From positions 186,001 through 250,000 of the forward strand of contig JADWQD010000004.1 of assembly GCA_016110215.1 (NCBI GenBank): DNA of 64,000 nt, read 5' to 3'. The position numbers were made by a program, and so were the translations under genes. Origin of the DNA: Capronia americana (taxonomy: Eukaryota > Ascomycota > Eurotiomycetes > Chaetothyriales > Herpotrichiellaceae). Numbering within the stretch: the first letter of the stretch is position 1; the number at the start of each line of letters is the position of its first letter. The notes under the pieces are model-generated. The model searched no databases. It was not told the origin of the DNA and saw only the letters and a list, made by a program, of their open reading frames with translations. Positions 1-10,094 of the stretch are shown here, piece by piece.

Positions 1-1165
1 CGCCCTGGGACCACCGACCAACACCACACACATGCACAGTGCACACAAGCCCGTCTGCCGATCGAACTTTTGATCGTGATACGGTCTCTGCAACACCTAC
101 CCTTTTCTCTGCTTACGCCGGCTCCCCGTGCGTGCTGTAATGCTGTCTAACCAAGGTAGGCAAGTAGAGAGAGGAGGGCCGCGTGTCAGATTAAGGTACC
201 TGGGCATGTATCCTACTGGGAAGTGGCCCCTTGCCAAGCAGCACCAGAGCGAGCAGCGGGAAGATCCCTCGCTCGCTCGTTCGCAACACGACGAGATTCC
301 ATCATATCATGTCGGCAGTGCGCGTGCTGCGGCCGCACAGAACAGAGAAAAGGAAGGAAGGAAGAAGGGATGGTGGAAGGCCTGAATGATGACTACGTAT
401 GGAGTACGAGAGAACCTACTGTGTACCTAAACAATGCATACCGTACTGTACTCTGTGGTAGCTACATAACGCCGTATTCTCGACGTTTCATGCCCCATAC
501 TGTGTAGGTAGGTACGCCCCGCCCATACCGTCGCTTGTTCCGCAAAACTCCACTGACGGAGTAACTTCGTGGGGCCACTACTACAGACTGTGCACTCGTA
601 CTTAGGTGATCAACAGCCGACTCCCTTGACGCGGGGAAAGCGCCCGGGAGCCGAGATCCTCGCAAGAAGTAAGCAGGCTCCTGGTTCGACGAGAAGGACT
701 GGATTTCCCGTACTCCGTACCCAGGTTTAAAAAAAAAGAAATTATTACTTACACCACTCGTAGGTGAGTGGACAAGCTTTGGCCCTCGTGTACTGTATTA
801 CCTACCTACACAGGGTGGACCGCAGAGAAGTCAGTGTACTGTCCTGACTTGGTTCCGCTGTAACGGTGGTGAATCGAGTCGGGCCGTCAGGCACCCGAGG
901 TTGAAGCTGAACCCAAGCCACCACCACCACAGATGTAATTGATTAATTAAAAGCAGGGGTCATCTCCATGGGGAGTAATACGTGCCATCGAGTAAGCCTG
1001 CTTGACTCGACTCGACTTGACTTAGGTAGCATACTGTGCATATACATTTCGTACGTACAGACTTTGCGTCGACCTCGCATAGTTGACCTCAACATCTGCA
1101 GCTGGACGTCCCAAGTACAGACAAAATAGGTGACGAGCAATCTGATTTACGACTCTACGACAACC
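1..1165. other. Intergenic region, left edge
   Basis: No gene is supported. The stretch has only short overlapping ORFs without recognisable domains. It is rich in GTAGGT/ACCTAC and GTAC-type tetranucleotides (for example around 503-515 and 800-815) and has an A-run near 726-740. The part next to 1166 is presumably the promoter and leader of the alcohol dehydrogenase gene. Confidence 0.6.
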
Positions 1166-2311
1166 ATGGCGACCGAAACCCCAGCACTGGTCTCGTACCC
1201 GGTCGACAACACCACAATGAAGCCAGACTGGCGGTTTGAAAACGTCAAACTCGTCGGATCACCCAAGGAGCACGAGCTGAAGGTCCGAATGGTGGCCACG
1301 GGCATCTGTCACTCGGACATCTTGGTCGCGTCGATTCCCAGTCGGCCGGAGGTGGGGTTGACATTTCCGAAAGTGCTGGGCCACGAGGGCGCCGGCATCG
1401 TCGAGGAGGTTGGCCCGGGCGTCACGGCCGCTAAGGTCGGCGACCGGGTCATCCTGTCGTACAACTACTGCAGCAACTGTGACCTGTGCAAGGCCGACCA
1501 GCAGGCCTACTGCCTGAGTATGCAGCTGCTGAACATCTTCGGCGAGAAGGGCCAGTTCGAGACGAAAGCCGGGGAGGACGCGCCGGGCAAGTTCTTCGGC
1601 CAGAGCTCGTTCGCCGGCACGAGCATCGTGGCCGAGAGCAGCGTGGTCAATCTCAAAGGGCTGGTCTCGTCGGAAGATGAGTTGAAACTCCTGGCCCCTC
1701 TGGGCTGCGGGCTGATGACCGGGTCCGGGGCCGTCATCAACGGCGCGGGCGCAAAACCTCACGACATCGTCCTCGTCACAGGTCTGGGTGCCGTCGGGCT
1801 GGGGGCCATCATGGCGGCCAAGATCGCCGGGTGCAGGGAGATCATCGCCCTGGATCGCGTGGCCCATCGGCTCGCGACGGCCAAAGAGCTCGGCGCCACC
1901 AAGACGCTCGACACGACGACGACGGGTGCCAGTTTCGCCGAGGACATTCAGAAGCTGGTGGCCGGACAGCGCATCTCGGTCATTGTGGAGACGACGGCCG
2001 CTGTGCCGGTGATAAACGAGGCGATCAAGGCGCTGGGCAAGCATGGCAAGTTCATCCAGCTGGGCGCGCCGGCGTACGGCACCGAGATCACGCTCCCGCT
2101 ACAGCAGTTCTTCACCGAGAACAAGTCCTTTGAATGCCACTATTTGGGCAACACGACGGGTCAGGCCTGGGTTCCCGTCATGATCAAGTGGTGGAGGGAG
2201 GGCAAGTTTCCCGTCGAGAAGATTGTCAAACACTACCCGGCCAAGGACGCGGTGCAGGCACTGCATGAGATGGAAGATGGCACTACGATCAAACCTGTGC
2301 TGGTGTGGTAG
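1166..2311 (+). CDS. Zinc-dependent alcohol dehydrogenase (MDR family)
   Basis: Predicted cytosolic NAD(P)-dependent medium-chain dehydrogenase/reductase of 381 aa, single exon, oxidising an alcohol (possibly aryl or benzyl type) to the aldehyde. The N-terminal GroES-like half has the catalytic-zinc residues in GICHSD and GHEGAG. The structural-zinc loop carries the four-cysteine series CSNCDLC...C. The Rossmann half contains GLGAVGLG near residue 205. I chose the ATG at 1166 (MATETP), because the upstream in-frame ATG at 1130 adds 12 unconserved-looking residues. It converges on the PhyH-like gene, with stop codons only 83 bp apart. The family is clear. The substrate is inference only. Confidence 0.9.
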   Translation: MATETPALVSYPVDNTTMKPDWRFENVKLVGSPKEHELKVRMVATGICHSDILVASIPSRPEVGLTFPKVLGHEGAGIVEEVGPGVTAAKVGDRVILSYNYCSNCDLCKADQQAYCLSMQLLNIFGEKGQFETKAGEDAPGKFFGQSSFAGTSIVAESSVVNLKGLVSSEDELKLLAPLGCGLMTGSGAVINGAGAKPHDIVLVTGLGAVGLGAIMAAKIAGCREIIALDRVAHRLATAKELGATKTLDTTTTGASFAEDIQKLVAGQRISVIVETTAAVPVINEAIKALGKHGKFIQLGAPAYGTEITLPLQQFFTENKSFECHYLGNTTGQAWVPVMIKWWREGKFPVEKIVKHYPAKDAVQALHEMEDGTTIKPVLVW

Positions 2312-2364
2312 GTAGGGCAGACCTGGAAATCGGAAAGAAGGAGCAGGTGTGAATGTGTCCACTT

Positions 2365-2403
2365 TTCTGTTCGTTTCGTTTCGTTTCATTTCGTTCATTT
2401 CAT
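2365..2403. repeat. TTTCG/TTTCA pentanucleotide repeat
   Basis: A short run of GTTTC/ATTTC pentamers lies in the gap between the two convergent genes and overlaps the last codons of the minus-strand gene. It is a simple-sequence tract, possibly lying in overlapping 3' UTRs. Confidence 0.6.
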
Positions 2404-3663
2404 CGTCCCCGCCATTGCGCCTGATTCTCTTCGAATGGCCATGATTGCCGCGACTACCTCTTGCGTGGCCCATCCTGCCGCCAACCCTCTCCGCAAGACA
2501 TCGACTTCACTCTCTGGCGCCATGCCGCCCGGGGCGGGTGGTCGGTGGTCGAGATTCGTGGGGAACGGGTACCCGTCGCCCATCGCATTCAGGATTGCCG
2601 AGGTTTTGTCGTCGATTCCTCCTTCCTCCTTCTTCTTCTCCTCCGTGTATAAACCGCGCACCTCATCCCAGCACTTCTCGATGATTGCCAGTGTGTCGAT
2701 CGTTTCCATCGTCTTCCCGAACGGACTGCTGATCTGTAGAAGATTCGCAGACCGGTGGACGTCCGCGGTGCAGTTCTCCCCCGCGGCGTGGAACAACGCA
2801 GGGTTGAAGAAGACGGCGTCTCCCATCTTCAATTCGCAACTCACCCAATTCTGGTCGAAAAAGGCCTGGAACTCCGCCAGTCGGTAGGCCATGAAGCCTG
2901 CTTCGAACCGTTGCGAGAACGGCAGGAAGCGTGTCGGGCCGCTCGCGAGAGGCATGTCCGAGTGGGCCACCGCTCCTTGCAACGTGAGGAACTGCGTCGC
3001 GGTCTGTGTGGCGCGGGGATACCGTGCACAGGACTCGGCCGTCTGAAAGCCCAAGTGGTAGTCCCTGTGGCTGACCTGCGGTTTACCACCCGGACGGACG
3101 ATGTTGACCTGGGCGGTGATTTGATATGCGGGTCCGAGCCAGGCTTCGCAAACCGCCGCAAGGTAGGGATTGGAATAGTATTGAACAAACGACGCGGGGT
3201 GTCGCTCAGCATGTTTCTGAAAGGAATTCCATATTCGTGCGTTGGTGCCGGCAGAGGCGAAGTGGTCGCCCTTGCCGTTTGAGGCGATGCTTTCATTGCT
3301 GATAATTTCGTCGAACACGGCGTTTACCTGGGTGAGGAGCCTCCTGTCGGGCATGAAGTTGCGTAGGATGAGGACGCCCGGTCCAGAGTGGAGAATGTGA
3401 TGCCATTCGTCTTGAAGCTGGTCTATGTCTTCTGCGGCTGAATCGTCCTCTAGAAGGTCGTAGACGGGAATATTGGATATGATGGTCGACGCCTTGGGAT
3501 AGCTCTCCGGATGTGTTGATTCAGAGCAGAGCTTCTTGAAAGCCGCAAGTGAGGGTGGCTGTGAGAGGGAATATAGCCGAGTCTGCATTGCGACGTCGAC
3601 GTCGTCGCCTAGGGAATGTCCATTTGAGAAGGATTTTGAAGTTGTCGTGGATGTCGACAACAT
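2395..3663 (-). CDS. PhyH-like Fe(II)/2-oxoglutarate dioxygenase
   Basis: Single-exon protein of 422 aa resembling the phytanoyl-CoA dioxygenase family, which hydroxylates small molecules or lipids using Fe(II), O2 and 2-oxoglutarate. The iron-binding HxD is visible as HRDYHLGF near residue 200. A distal His and a following Arg, likely for 2-oxoglutarate, are in the segment FFNPALFHAAGEN...VHRSANLLQ near residue 285. The start ATG at 3663 gives an N-terminal Ser/Thr-rich tail of about 30 residues with no obvious targeting signal. The length fits fungal members. Relatives act in secondary metabolism and in catabolism, and nothing here decides the substrate. Confidence 0.8.
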   Translation of the reverse strand: MLSTSTTTSKSFSNGHSLGDDVDVAMQTRLYSLSQPPSLAAFKKLCSESTHPESYPKASTIISNIPVYDLLEDDSAAEDIDQLQDEWHHILHSGPGVLILRNFMPDRRLLTQVNAVFDEIISNESIASNGKGDHFASAGTNARIWNSFQKHAERHPASFVQYYSNPYLAAVCEAWLGPAYQITAQVNIVRPGGKPQVSHRDYHLGFQTAESCARYPRATQTATQFLTLQGAVAHSDMPLASGPTRFLPFSQRFEAGFMAYRLAEFQAFFDQNWVSCELKMGDAVFFNPALFHAAGENCTADVHRSANLLQISSPFGKTMETIDTLAIIEKCWDEVRGLYTEEKKKEEGGIDDKTSAILNAMGDGYPFPTNLDHRPPAPGGMAPESEVDVLRRGLAAGWATQEVVAAIMAIRRESGAMAGTMK

Positions 3664-4335
3664 GTGATCCAGTATGCTGCTGCCATTGTGCGGTGCGGAA
3701 CAGAGAGTAATGTTCGACAGTAGGACTAGCTCACAGTTAGAAATCTCGTCGACTTCAGTTACGTCTAGCTACAGGAATGGATGAACAAGCATGGCAAAAC
3801 CCCACTTTGAGTCTTCTGTCTTTGAGCGGTACCTTCGTCCACTTTGATATGAGAGCTGAAAGAAATCAGAGGCCTCATAATTCAGTGTCCTGGCCGTATT
3901 GCACAACGCTTGATGCCACACTCTCCCACATGATGTAGTCCGCGCGCTTGCTTTGAGAGCAGCTCGACGGAAAGCAGATTCCACACGCTAGCGGCGAGAT
4001 TCAGAGGCCGCTACTCGTGCGAGACAGAAATCCGGTCCATCGTCATGATGCGTGCGGCATGACATGCCACGATCTGACACGACTGCCGATGATGGGCGAG
4101 AGTATTGCGGGGGAGCTCAGTCGAGCTCGCGTTCCCGGCGTTGCCCCTCAGATGGTCAGAAGCGGCTCTGGGCCGGTCACTACCTCGGAATTGGCCACCA
4201 TTACAGTCTTTGGAAGAGGCTAGAAGTCCGCTTTCACGAAGCTCCTTCTCACGGCCCAAGGCACATACAGTGGGCTCGCGCGATCGCATAAGAAGCATCG
4301 AGACCGCCCCCCAGCGACCCGCGTACTCTAATACA
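3664..4335. other. Intergenic, divergent promoter region
   Basis: Region between the divergently transcribed PhyH-like and cyclase-family genes. An open frame continues upstream of the cyclase ATG as far as 4105, but its composition does not look coding. No other gene is seen. Confidence 0.6.
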
Positions 4336-5430
4336 ATGGCAGACGCGTTCTCCTCGGCAAGCAAACGGCTCTCTCAGATCAAGGACTCCATCATGGGCAA
4401 GACCGCCACGACCATCCCCTTCGACCCGGACAGCACTGCCTTCCCCACGCGCAAGAACCTGCCCACGCTCGTCGGCGCCCCCGCGGAGGCCGCTTGGGTC
4501 TGGGGCAAGGACGACTATATCGGCCGCTTGAACCTGCTCACCCCGACGCGCGTCAAGGCCGCCGCGGCCCAGGAAATCCGCACCGGGGAGATGGCCCGCC
4601 TGGACCTTCCGCTCAATGTCCCCGAACAGCCAGCGTTCGGGCGCCAGAAGTTCGAGCACAAGATCCTCACGCTCTTCGAGGGAGTCAGCTACGACGACGT
4701 CTACCACATGAACACCCAGTCCGGCACGCAGTGGGATGGGTTCCGCCACTTCTCGCACATCCCCACCCAGACGTTCTACAACAACACGCACAAGGAGGAC
4801 ATCCTCGGCCCCGCCGCAAACCACAAGTGCAGCATCCACTACTGGTCGGAGCACGGGTTCTCCGGACGGGGCGTCCTGCTCGATTATCGCTCGTACGCGG
4901 ACAGCGTGGGCATCAAGTACGACACGGCGACGTCGCACGCCATCAGCTACGACGACCTCGTCGCCTGTGGCAAGCACCAGGGCCTTGATATCCGCCCGGC
5001 CGCTCAGGGCGGGGATATCAAGATCGGGGATATCCTCCTCATTCGCAGCGGGTGGGTCGAGGACTACTACAAACGCACGCCGGAGGATAACGCCCGGCTT
5101 GCTCTCCGCGGGTCCGACACCCACGGGGGCGAAGCTCAGTGGGCGGGCGTGAAGCAGGAAGAGGCCATGAAGGACTGGCTGCACGACAGTTACTTCGCGG
5201 CCGTGGGCGGCGACGCACCTGCCTTCGAGCGCTGGCCCACGCCCGAGAGCTACTACCTCCATGAGTCGATCATCGCGCTGTGGGGGATGCCGCTGGGCGA
5301 GATGGTCGACTTGGAAAAGTTGAGCCAGTTGTGCAAGAAGAATAAGAGGTGGACTTTCTTCTTCACGAGCGCGCCCGCCAATATGCCCGGCGGGGTGAGC
5401 AGCCATGTCAACGCCACGGCCATCTTCTAG
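4336..5430 (+). CDS. Cyclase-family metal-dependent hydrolase (kynurenine formamidase-like)
   Basis: Predicted 364-aa single-exon protein of the putative cyclase superfamily (PF04199 type), metal-dependent hydrolases that include bacterial kynurenine formamidase and isatin hydrolase. The metal motif is recognisable as SGTQWDGFRHFSH near residue 135, matching the family pattern HxGTHxDxPxHF in degenerate form: Gln replaces the His after GT and Arg replaces the Pro. A second conserved block, GDILLIRSGW, is near residue 235. The ATG at 4336 (MADAFSS) was chosen over the upstream in-frame ATG at 4105 because similarity to the family begins after it. The fungal members of this size are mostly uncharacterised, so the substrate is unknown. 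Confidence 0.8.
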   Translation: MADAFSSASKRLSQIKDSIMGKTATTIPFDPDSTAFPTRKNLPTLVGAPAEAAWVWGKDDYIGRLNLLTPTRVKAAAAQEIRTGEMARLDLPLNVPEQPAFGRQKFEHKILTLFEGVSYDDVYHMNTQSGTQWDGFRHFSHIPTQTFYNNTHKEDILGPAANHKCSIHYWSEHGFSGRGVLLDYRSYADSVGIKYDTATSHAISYDDLVACGKHQGLDIRPAAQGGDIKIGDILLIRSGWVEDYYKRTPEDNARLALRGSDTHGGEAQWAGVKQEEAMKDWLHDSYFAAVGGDAPAFERWPTPESYYLHESIIALWGMPLGEMVDLEKLSQLCKKNKRWTFFFTSAPANMPGGVSSHVNATAIF

Positions 5431-6520
5431 GTCATGGTCGCGGACGCAGGGGGGAGAGGAACGGAGAACGGGATGAAGAAGCTGACGCTGAAGTTGAGCC
5501 GAGTAGGGGGGTTGGAAAATAAGAGCCAGTTCTGCTGCTGCTGCTGGTTTGGTTAGTCTCAGTGGTGGGTGAAATTGAAGCTCAAGCTCTCAGCAATATA
5601 GGAGATCAATAGCTGAGTAACAACTGATCGGAGGAATTGCTGTTGATCCAAGAACTATCAAACACGGGTTGAAAGGTGACTCAAAGCGTGTACTGACAGT
5701 CGACCAGGATTTCCACTCCCTTGCTGATGGCTGTCTGCTGCACGTAGGAAGGATGCAGCACATCCAATATACCCTACGGTAGGTACAGGGAACTAGAATA
5801 TCTCAGCCGATCTGCACCGCGCGAAGAAGATGCGCCTCTCATCGCCGTCTTTCTTTACTGGGCGCCCCGGCGGTGTGATGTCCTCCGTTCATTCCAGCTC
5901 TTCCCATAAGGTAATGAATTCCGATGGTTTTGTAATCTTGCGGTGTCTTTTTCTCCTCGTCAGATATGACTCTCTCCTCTCTTCTTCGCCTTCGAGCATA
6001 TCGTTCAATGTCGAGGCGGTATATACAGGTTCGACGAAGACGGAGAGCAGTGAAACTTAGAAGAATACTCGAGTCTCAAAGCGACGTGCGCAATCCGGTC
6101 CGTTGAGCGAGTGCAGATTGAGCATTGGGGAGATATGGAATCAAGATCAACGGCGGGGTGCAGACAAAAACCAAAATTGAAGACAAGTTCATTCTTTCAT
6201 TGTCTTTCTTGTTCGTTGGTATCGTTGAGATACGCTCTGGTTCATCTCACCTGGAACCTTTCATTGGCTCTCTGACTGGCTGGCTGGCTGGTTCAGTCCA
6301 TCTGTGCTGTCTGTTTGGGTTGAATATCCTATGCCAGGCCGTGCCCGTGCCCATGCCCATGCCAATTCCAATGCAAACGCCATGTCCATGCTAGTTCCAA
6401 CTCCAATGCCATGCCAATTCCGATTCCGATTCCCATGCCATTTCCAATCAGAAAGGTATCCGAAGCATCTGTGAAAGGCCAGTCATGACTGCATCCATGC
6501 GCTTTGAGGCTTTGACCATG
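5431..6520. other. Intergenic with simple repeats
   Basis: No gene is supported between the cyclase-family gene and the multi-exon minus-strand gene. It contains a short CTG run (about 5531-5546), a CTGG run (about 6275-6292) and the hexamer-like repeat listed separately. The short plus-strand ORF at 6125-6394 runs into that repeat and shows no domain. Confidence 0.6.
6331..6450. repeat. Degenerate ATGCCx/ATTCCx hexamer repeat
   Basis: About 120 bp built from 6-nt units such as CCATGC, CGTGCC and ATTCCA, changing gradually from CCGTGC-type through CCATGC to ATTCCG. The unit period of six makes any reading frame encode dipeptide repeats (Pro-Met/Pro-Val on the plus strand, Gly-Met/Gly-Ile on the minus strand). 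The minus-strand frames are soon interrupted or lack flanking coding character, so it is treated as noncoding low-complexity DNA 70 bp beyond the stop of the next gene. Confidence 0.7.
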
Positions 6521-7880
6521 TCAGTCCGTGAGGGTCATGCCAAAGTTCTGATTGTACTCCTCAAAGAAAGCCGCAACCATGCCTTTGATGTCCTCAAGCT
6601 GAGCACCGCGGTTCTCTTCGGGCTTACCAAAGACAATCGCACTCATGTTTGAGACCTTGTCCAGGACCAGCGGCGAAAAGACCTCCATAAGCGGGAGCTT
6701 GGTGCATCGGATCATATCCTCACAGATCTCCAGTTGCTTCAGGATCCAATCGTGCGTCTCTTCGAACATTTCACTCAGCGCAGCGAGCCCAGCCTGACGG
6801 TTGCGGCCATCGTAGTCCAGCTTTTCCACGTCCAAGCGATGCTTGTGGAATTCTGCACCAAGAGCTGCAGTCTCCTCGAATTTCACGTAGGCGCCGTGGT
6901 CCTTTCTGTTCTTGCGTGCCGTGCCACCTCGGAGACCGCGTCTGCGGAGATCGGCGTTGTCGTCCCAGAGTTTCTCGAGCTGCGCTTTGATCTGCTCTTC
7001 ATGTTTGCCAACAACTCCCCGGGCATATTCAAGGTTGGTCGCGAGTTCACTCAATTGCGAACGGTGAGCTTCGAGGGCCGCGTCATCAACAAGCAATGCT
7101 GGATCAAGCGCGGTGTTGGAGACCGGTGATAGCGGATCTTGGACCACCTCATCGAGCGGGGGTGTACTGAGGCTCTCAATTCCATGGGGATTACCTGTTT
7201 GAATTAGTATCATCCAGCAGATGGACCGACAGACATACCGCTGAACACGTCTTCGTCATTCGGGTCGAGCAAGAAGCGGTCGATTGGAAAGGCTTCATAT
7301 CCGATTGTAATGTCTGCCTCAGTCAATATTATTCAACGTATGTACTGAGAGACATACCGCTGTACAAGGCTTGATCAAAAGAATCAAGCAGGACACTGTC
7401 GGCGGGAGTCAACGGATATTGGATCGCAGATGGAGTCGGCCCATGGGGTTCATAGCTGAGTGTCATCTCTGTCTAAATTAATATCATCCAGCATATATAC
7501 TAACAGACATACCGCCGTGCATCTCTTCGCCTTGTGCTTCAAGCAGGATGCTGTCGGTGGAAGTGAGCTCATCCTGGACCGTCGTCGCAGATGGATTTGG
7601 CACATTAGCTTCCCAGCCGACTGTGAAGCCTGTCTTTGTCAATGTCGTTCAACGCCTGCATGGAAAGTCATACTGTTGTACAGATTTTCATATTCTGCAT
7701 CGACCTGGGCGCTGTCCGTGGAGTTGAGCAGATGGTAAGGTGGCCCTGCAGGTGAACTTGGCGCGTAGGGTTCATACCCAGGTGGAAGGTCTGACTTTGT
7801 CAATGTCGTTCGGCGCCTGTGCGGACAGACATACCGGGGTACTCATCCATGATGCCTGGATCAATGATGTCGTTCTCCAT
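6521..7880 (-). CDS. Unknown protein encoded by tandemly duplicated small exons
   Basis: I do not recognise this protein. Six exons join into one open frame of 379 aa: 7835-7880, 7674-7790, 7513-7629, 7358-7468, 7239-7313 and 6521-7194. All five introns are exactly 44 bp, begin GTATG, end CAG and interrupt codons after the first base. The internal exons are 117, 117, 111 and 75 bp and encode related modules with a shared pattern: a hydrophobic residue, then G/S-Y/W-E (GYEPYAP, VGWEANV, LSYEPHG, IGYEAFP), then Pro/Ser residues, then DS-x-LL-type acidic-hydrophobic ends. The last exon encodes about 220 residues, mostly charged and probably helical/coiled-coil (for example HEEQIKAQLEKLWDD). There is no signal peptide or membrane segment. 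The ATG at 7880 is the first in frame. The function is unknown. The gene model rests on the exact frame and splice-site agreement. Confidence 0.75.
7195..7834 (-). repeat. Tandem exon-intron duplication array
   Basis: Five homologous 44-bp introns (7791-7834, 7630-7673, 7469-7512, 7314-7357, 7195-7238) alternate with related exons. Introns 1 and 2 share a core around ACATTGACAAAG, and intron 4 is a diverged relative. Introns 3 and 5 share TGCTGGATGATA plus TAATT. The order A, A, B, A', B suggests that a two-exon unit was duplicated. Similarity extends through both introns and exons, which indicates DNA-level tandem duplication. Confidence 0.75.
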
Positions 7881-9002
7881 TGTGGTTGCGTTGTCGGGGG
7901 CGATACCGATGCGCTGATTCTTTTCCGCTGAGTGTCATGCGGCTGGAGAAGGAAAAATTTCCAAAGAGTGCGGCAGAAATCCCATCGCGAACACGCATCT
8001 GATCACAGACTTCACCAACATCTGCACAAGGCTGCGTAACGTGACTGTCTCGCAGGGACGACAGTGAAGTAACATCCATCGTGGCCGTTATGTAGGGCTT
8101 TTCGACAGTGATCTTCCTCATCCGCTTTGCTTTCGCCATCCCCGACTTTGCTTCCCTGCACCAGCTGACATATCAACCCCCATCCGAGAGATCTCCCCTC
8201 GTTCCATCGCTTTCAGCCGACATGTCCTTCGCAGGTCCAACTCTAAGAGCTCTTCTGAATGCCGCTGAGCCCTTAGCAGAAGTTGGTAATTTGTGTGGGA
8301 AGCCCGTCCCTGCTTCGAACCTCATCTCTCATGGGTGCCCCTAAGGCCCGGAGGCGACCCTGTGCGGCTTCGAAACTTGCACCTACCAGCAAATTTTCCC
8401 TTCATGCTAATCGACTGGTGTCAATTCCGTTCGGATTCCGTAAAGAGAAAGACACAGTACATGGGAGATATGGTGGCTAACGACTTCAATGACCTGGAAT
8501 GTCCAGAGAGAACGGTCGTGGATACCTACGGGTACTTCAGGGATTGTCATATTGAGACTGCCTTCCTTACCCATGTTCGAGCACTCTTACATCCTTGGTG
8601 AGCATTCTCGACTGTGATGCCAGATAACATGGAATTAGGCAACCATGATGGTGTGGTGCATGTTCGAGACGCGAGCTGAGGTTCCGCAGGACACCCCGAG
8701 CTGCGACGAGTATATTCAGTGCTGGAGAGGTCACAAGACACTAAGGACACGGTCAGTCGCCCAGACACGGCTTCGTTTGTCAGACGGCAACAAAGGAAAT
8801 ATCAGCTTGAAGGAAGCTCGATTTAAGCTTCGATTGAATCCTCCGCGCCCCCGCAGTTGCCGGCGCCGACTTTACCCCTCGTTTGACCCCAATTCATTGA
8901 TTAATTGCCTGATCGACTGCTTCGCAGTCTATCGTGAAACCCCAACCTTCACGCACCAGACTCAATTGCACCTTGTCAATATCTGAACTCAGGCCCGCCA
9001 AG
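7881..9002. other. Intergenic, divergent promoter region
   Basis: Region between the multi-exon unknown gene and the dienelactone hydrolase gene. Only short ORFs of 60-110 codons overlap on both strands, and none shows a domain or convincing splice signals. I see no gene. Confidence 0.55.
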
Positions 9003-9984
9003 ATGCTGATCCAAGAGTCCTACAAGGATGTGCCGACCAAGGCGGCCGGAGAAGGCTCAATGCGTATGCCTCTCATGAACAGCCCAAAATGCGAAGAACA
9101 CAGGCTGAGCGAGGAATGAAAAAGGCATCTTCATCTTCCATCCCACTATCCCGGGCTACCCGCACGCAAAGTTCCCAGGCGTCGTCGTGTTCTCGGAGAT
9201 CTATCAAGGTACGGGCATAGCCAAACCGCAGTTCAGCATTGTCTTCTACTCTTGCCTGCCCTGCCACTCGCATCCGAGCGTGGACTCTGCGTAGCTTACT
9301 CTGGTGGTGGCAGTGACTGGACCGGTCTCCCGCTTTGCTCGCCAGATTGCCGGCCAGGGATACATCGTCGCAGCTCCTTCCTCGTACCACGAATTCACGG
9401 GTCCCGAGCCCTTAGCCTACGACGTCCCAGGCACTGATGCAGGAAACGAATGGAAGATCAGGAAGAAAGTCGCTGCATATGACGAGGATGCCGAGCTTTC
9501 TGTTTCCGTACTGCTAGGCCTCAAGACCTGCAGTGGCAAGATCGGCGCGACGGGCATGTGCTTAGGTGGACATTTGGCCTACCGATGTGCATTGGACCAG
9601 CGAGTCACGGCGGCGGTCTGCTACTTCGCGACGGATATCCATAGCCACAGTCTGGGAGAGGGTAAGAATGACGACAGTCTCAAACGAGCGGGGGACATCA
9701 AGGGCGAGCTGGTCTTGATCTTTGGGAAGAGTGACAACCATGTGCCACCCGAAGGACGGGATTTGATCCGGAAGACGTTGCACGAGAAGGGCGTCCAGTT
9801 TTCCTTCTTCGAGATCCTTGGCGCCCAGCATGCTTTTATCAGAGATGAGTTGAGTAAAGGCCGATATGATCCGGCCGTGAGCAAGGTGTGCTTTGAGATC
9901 CTGCTGGAGGTGTTTGGACGCAGATTGAAGATTGATCTGGGCGAGCACAGTGGCGAGAAGTTGGAGATCGAAGATGTCTGTTAA
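9003..9984 (+). CDS. Dienelactone hydrolase family protein
   Basis: Three exons (9003-9063, 9125-9208, 9314-9984) give 271 aa of an alpha/beta hydrolase of the dienelactone hydrolase family, which opens lactone rings such as carboxymethylenebutenolide. The catalytic Cys sits in GMCLGGH near residue 131. The Asp is in KSDNHVPP near 190 and the His in AQHAF near 223, completing the Cys-Asp-His triad. The first exon supplies the N-terminal strand (MLIQESYKDV) and the second supplies FPGVVVFSEIYQ. Both introns interrupt codons after the first base. The gene converges on the acyl-CoA dehydrogenase gene, with 110 bp between stops. The lactone substrate is unknown. Confidence 0.87.
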
Positions 9985-10094
9985 ATACGTACAGTGCGTC
10001 GTGACACTCGGGCATAATGTGCAGGGGAACATGAAGACCAAAGCCATTGATTCTTATCATTTATGGAAACCCCTACCGGGTTGGCCGAGATATT

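Noticed and set aside
4249..5406. Long minus-strand ORF antisense to the cyclase-family gene
   Set aside because: It is fully overlapped by a gene with clear family motifs. Its composition is that of a GC-rich antisense shadow.
6125..6394. 89-codon plus-strand ORF ending in the hexamer repeat
   Set aside because: There is no domain, and its C-terminal half is translated low-complexity repeat. No splice-linked extension was found.
7460..7738. Plus-strand ORFs across the duplicated exon region
   Set aside because: They cross the minus-strand splice signals, show no domain, and are explained by the minus-strand exon-intron array.
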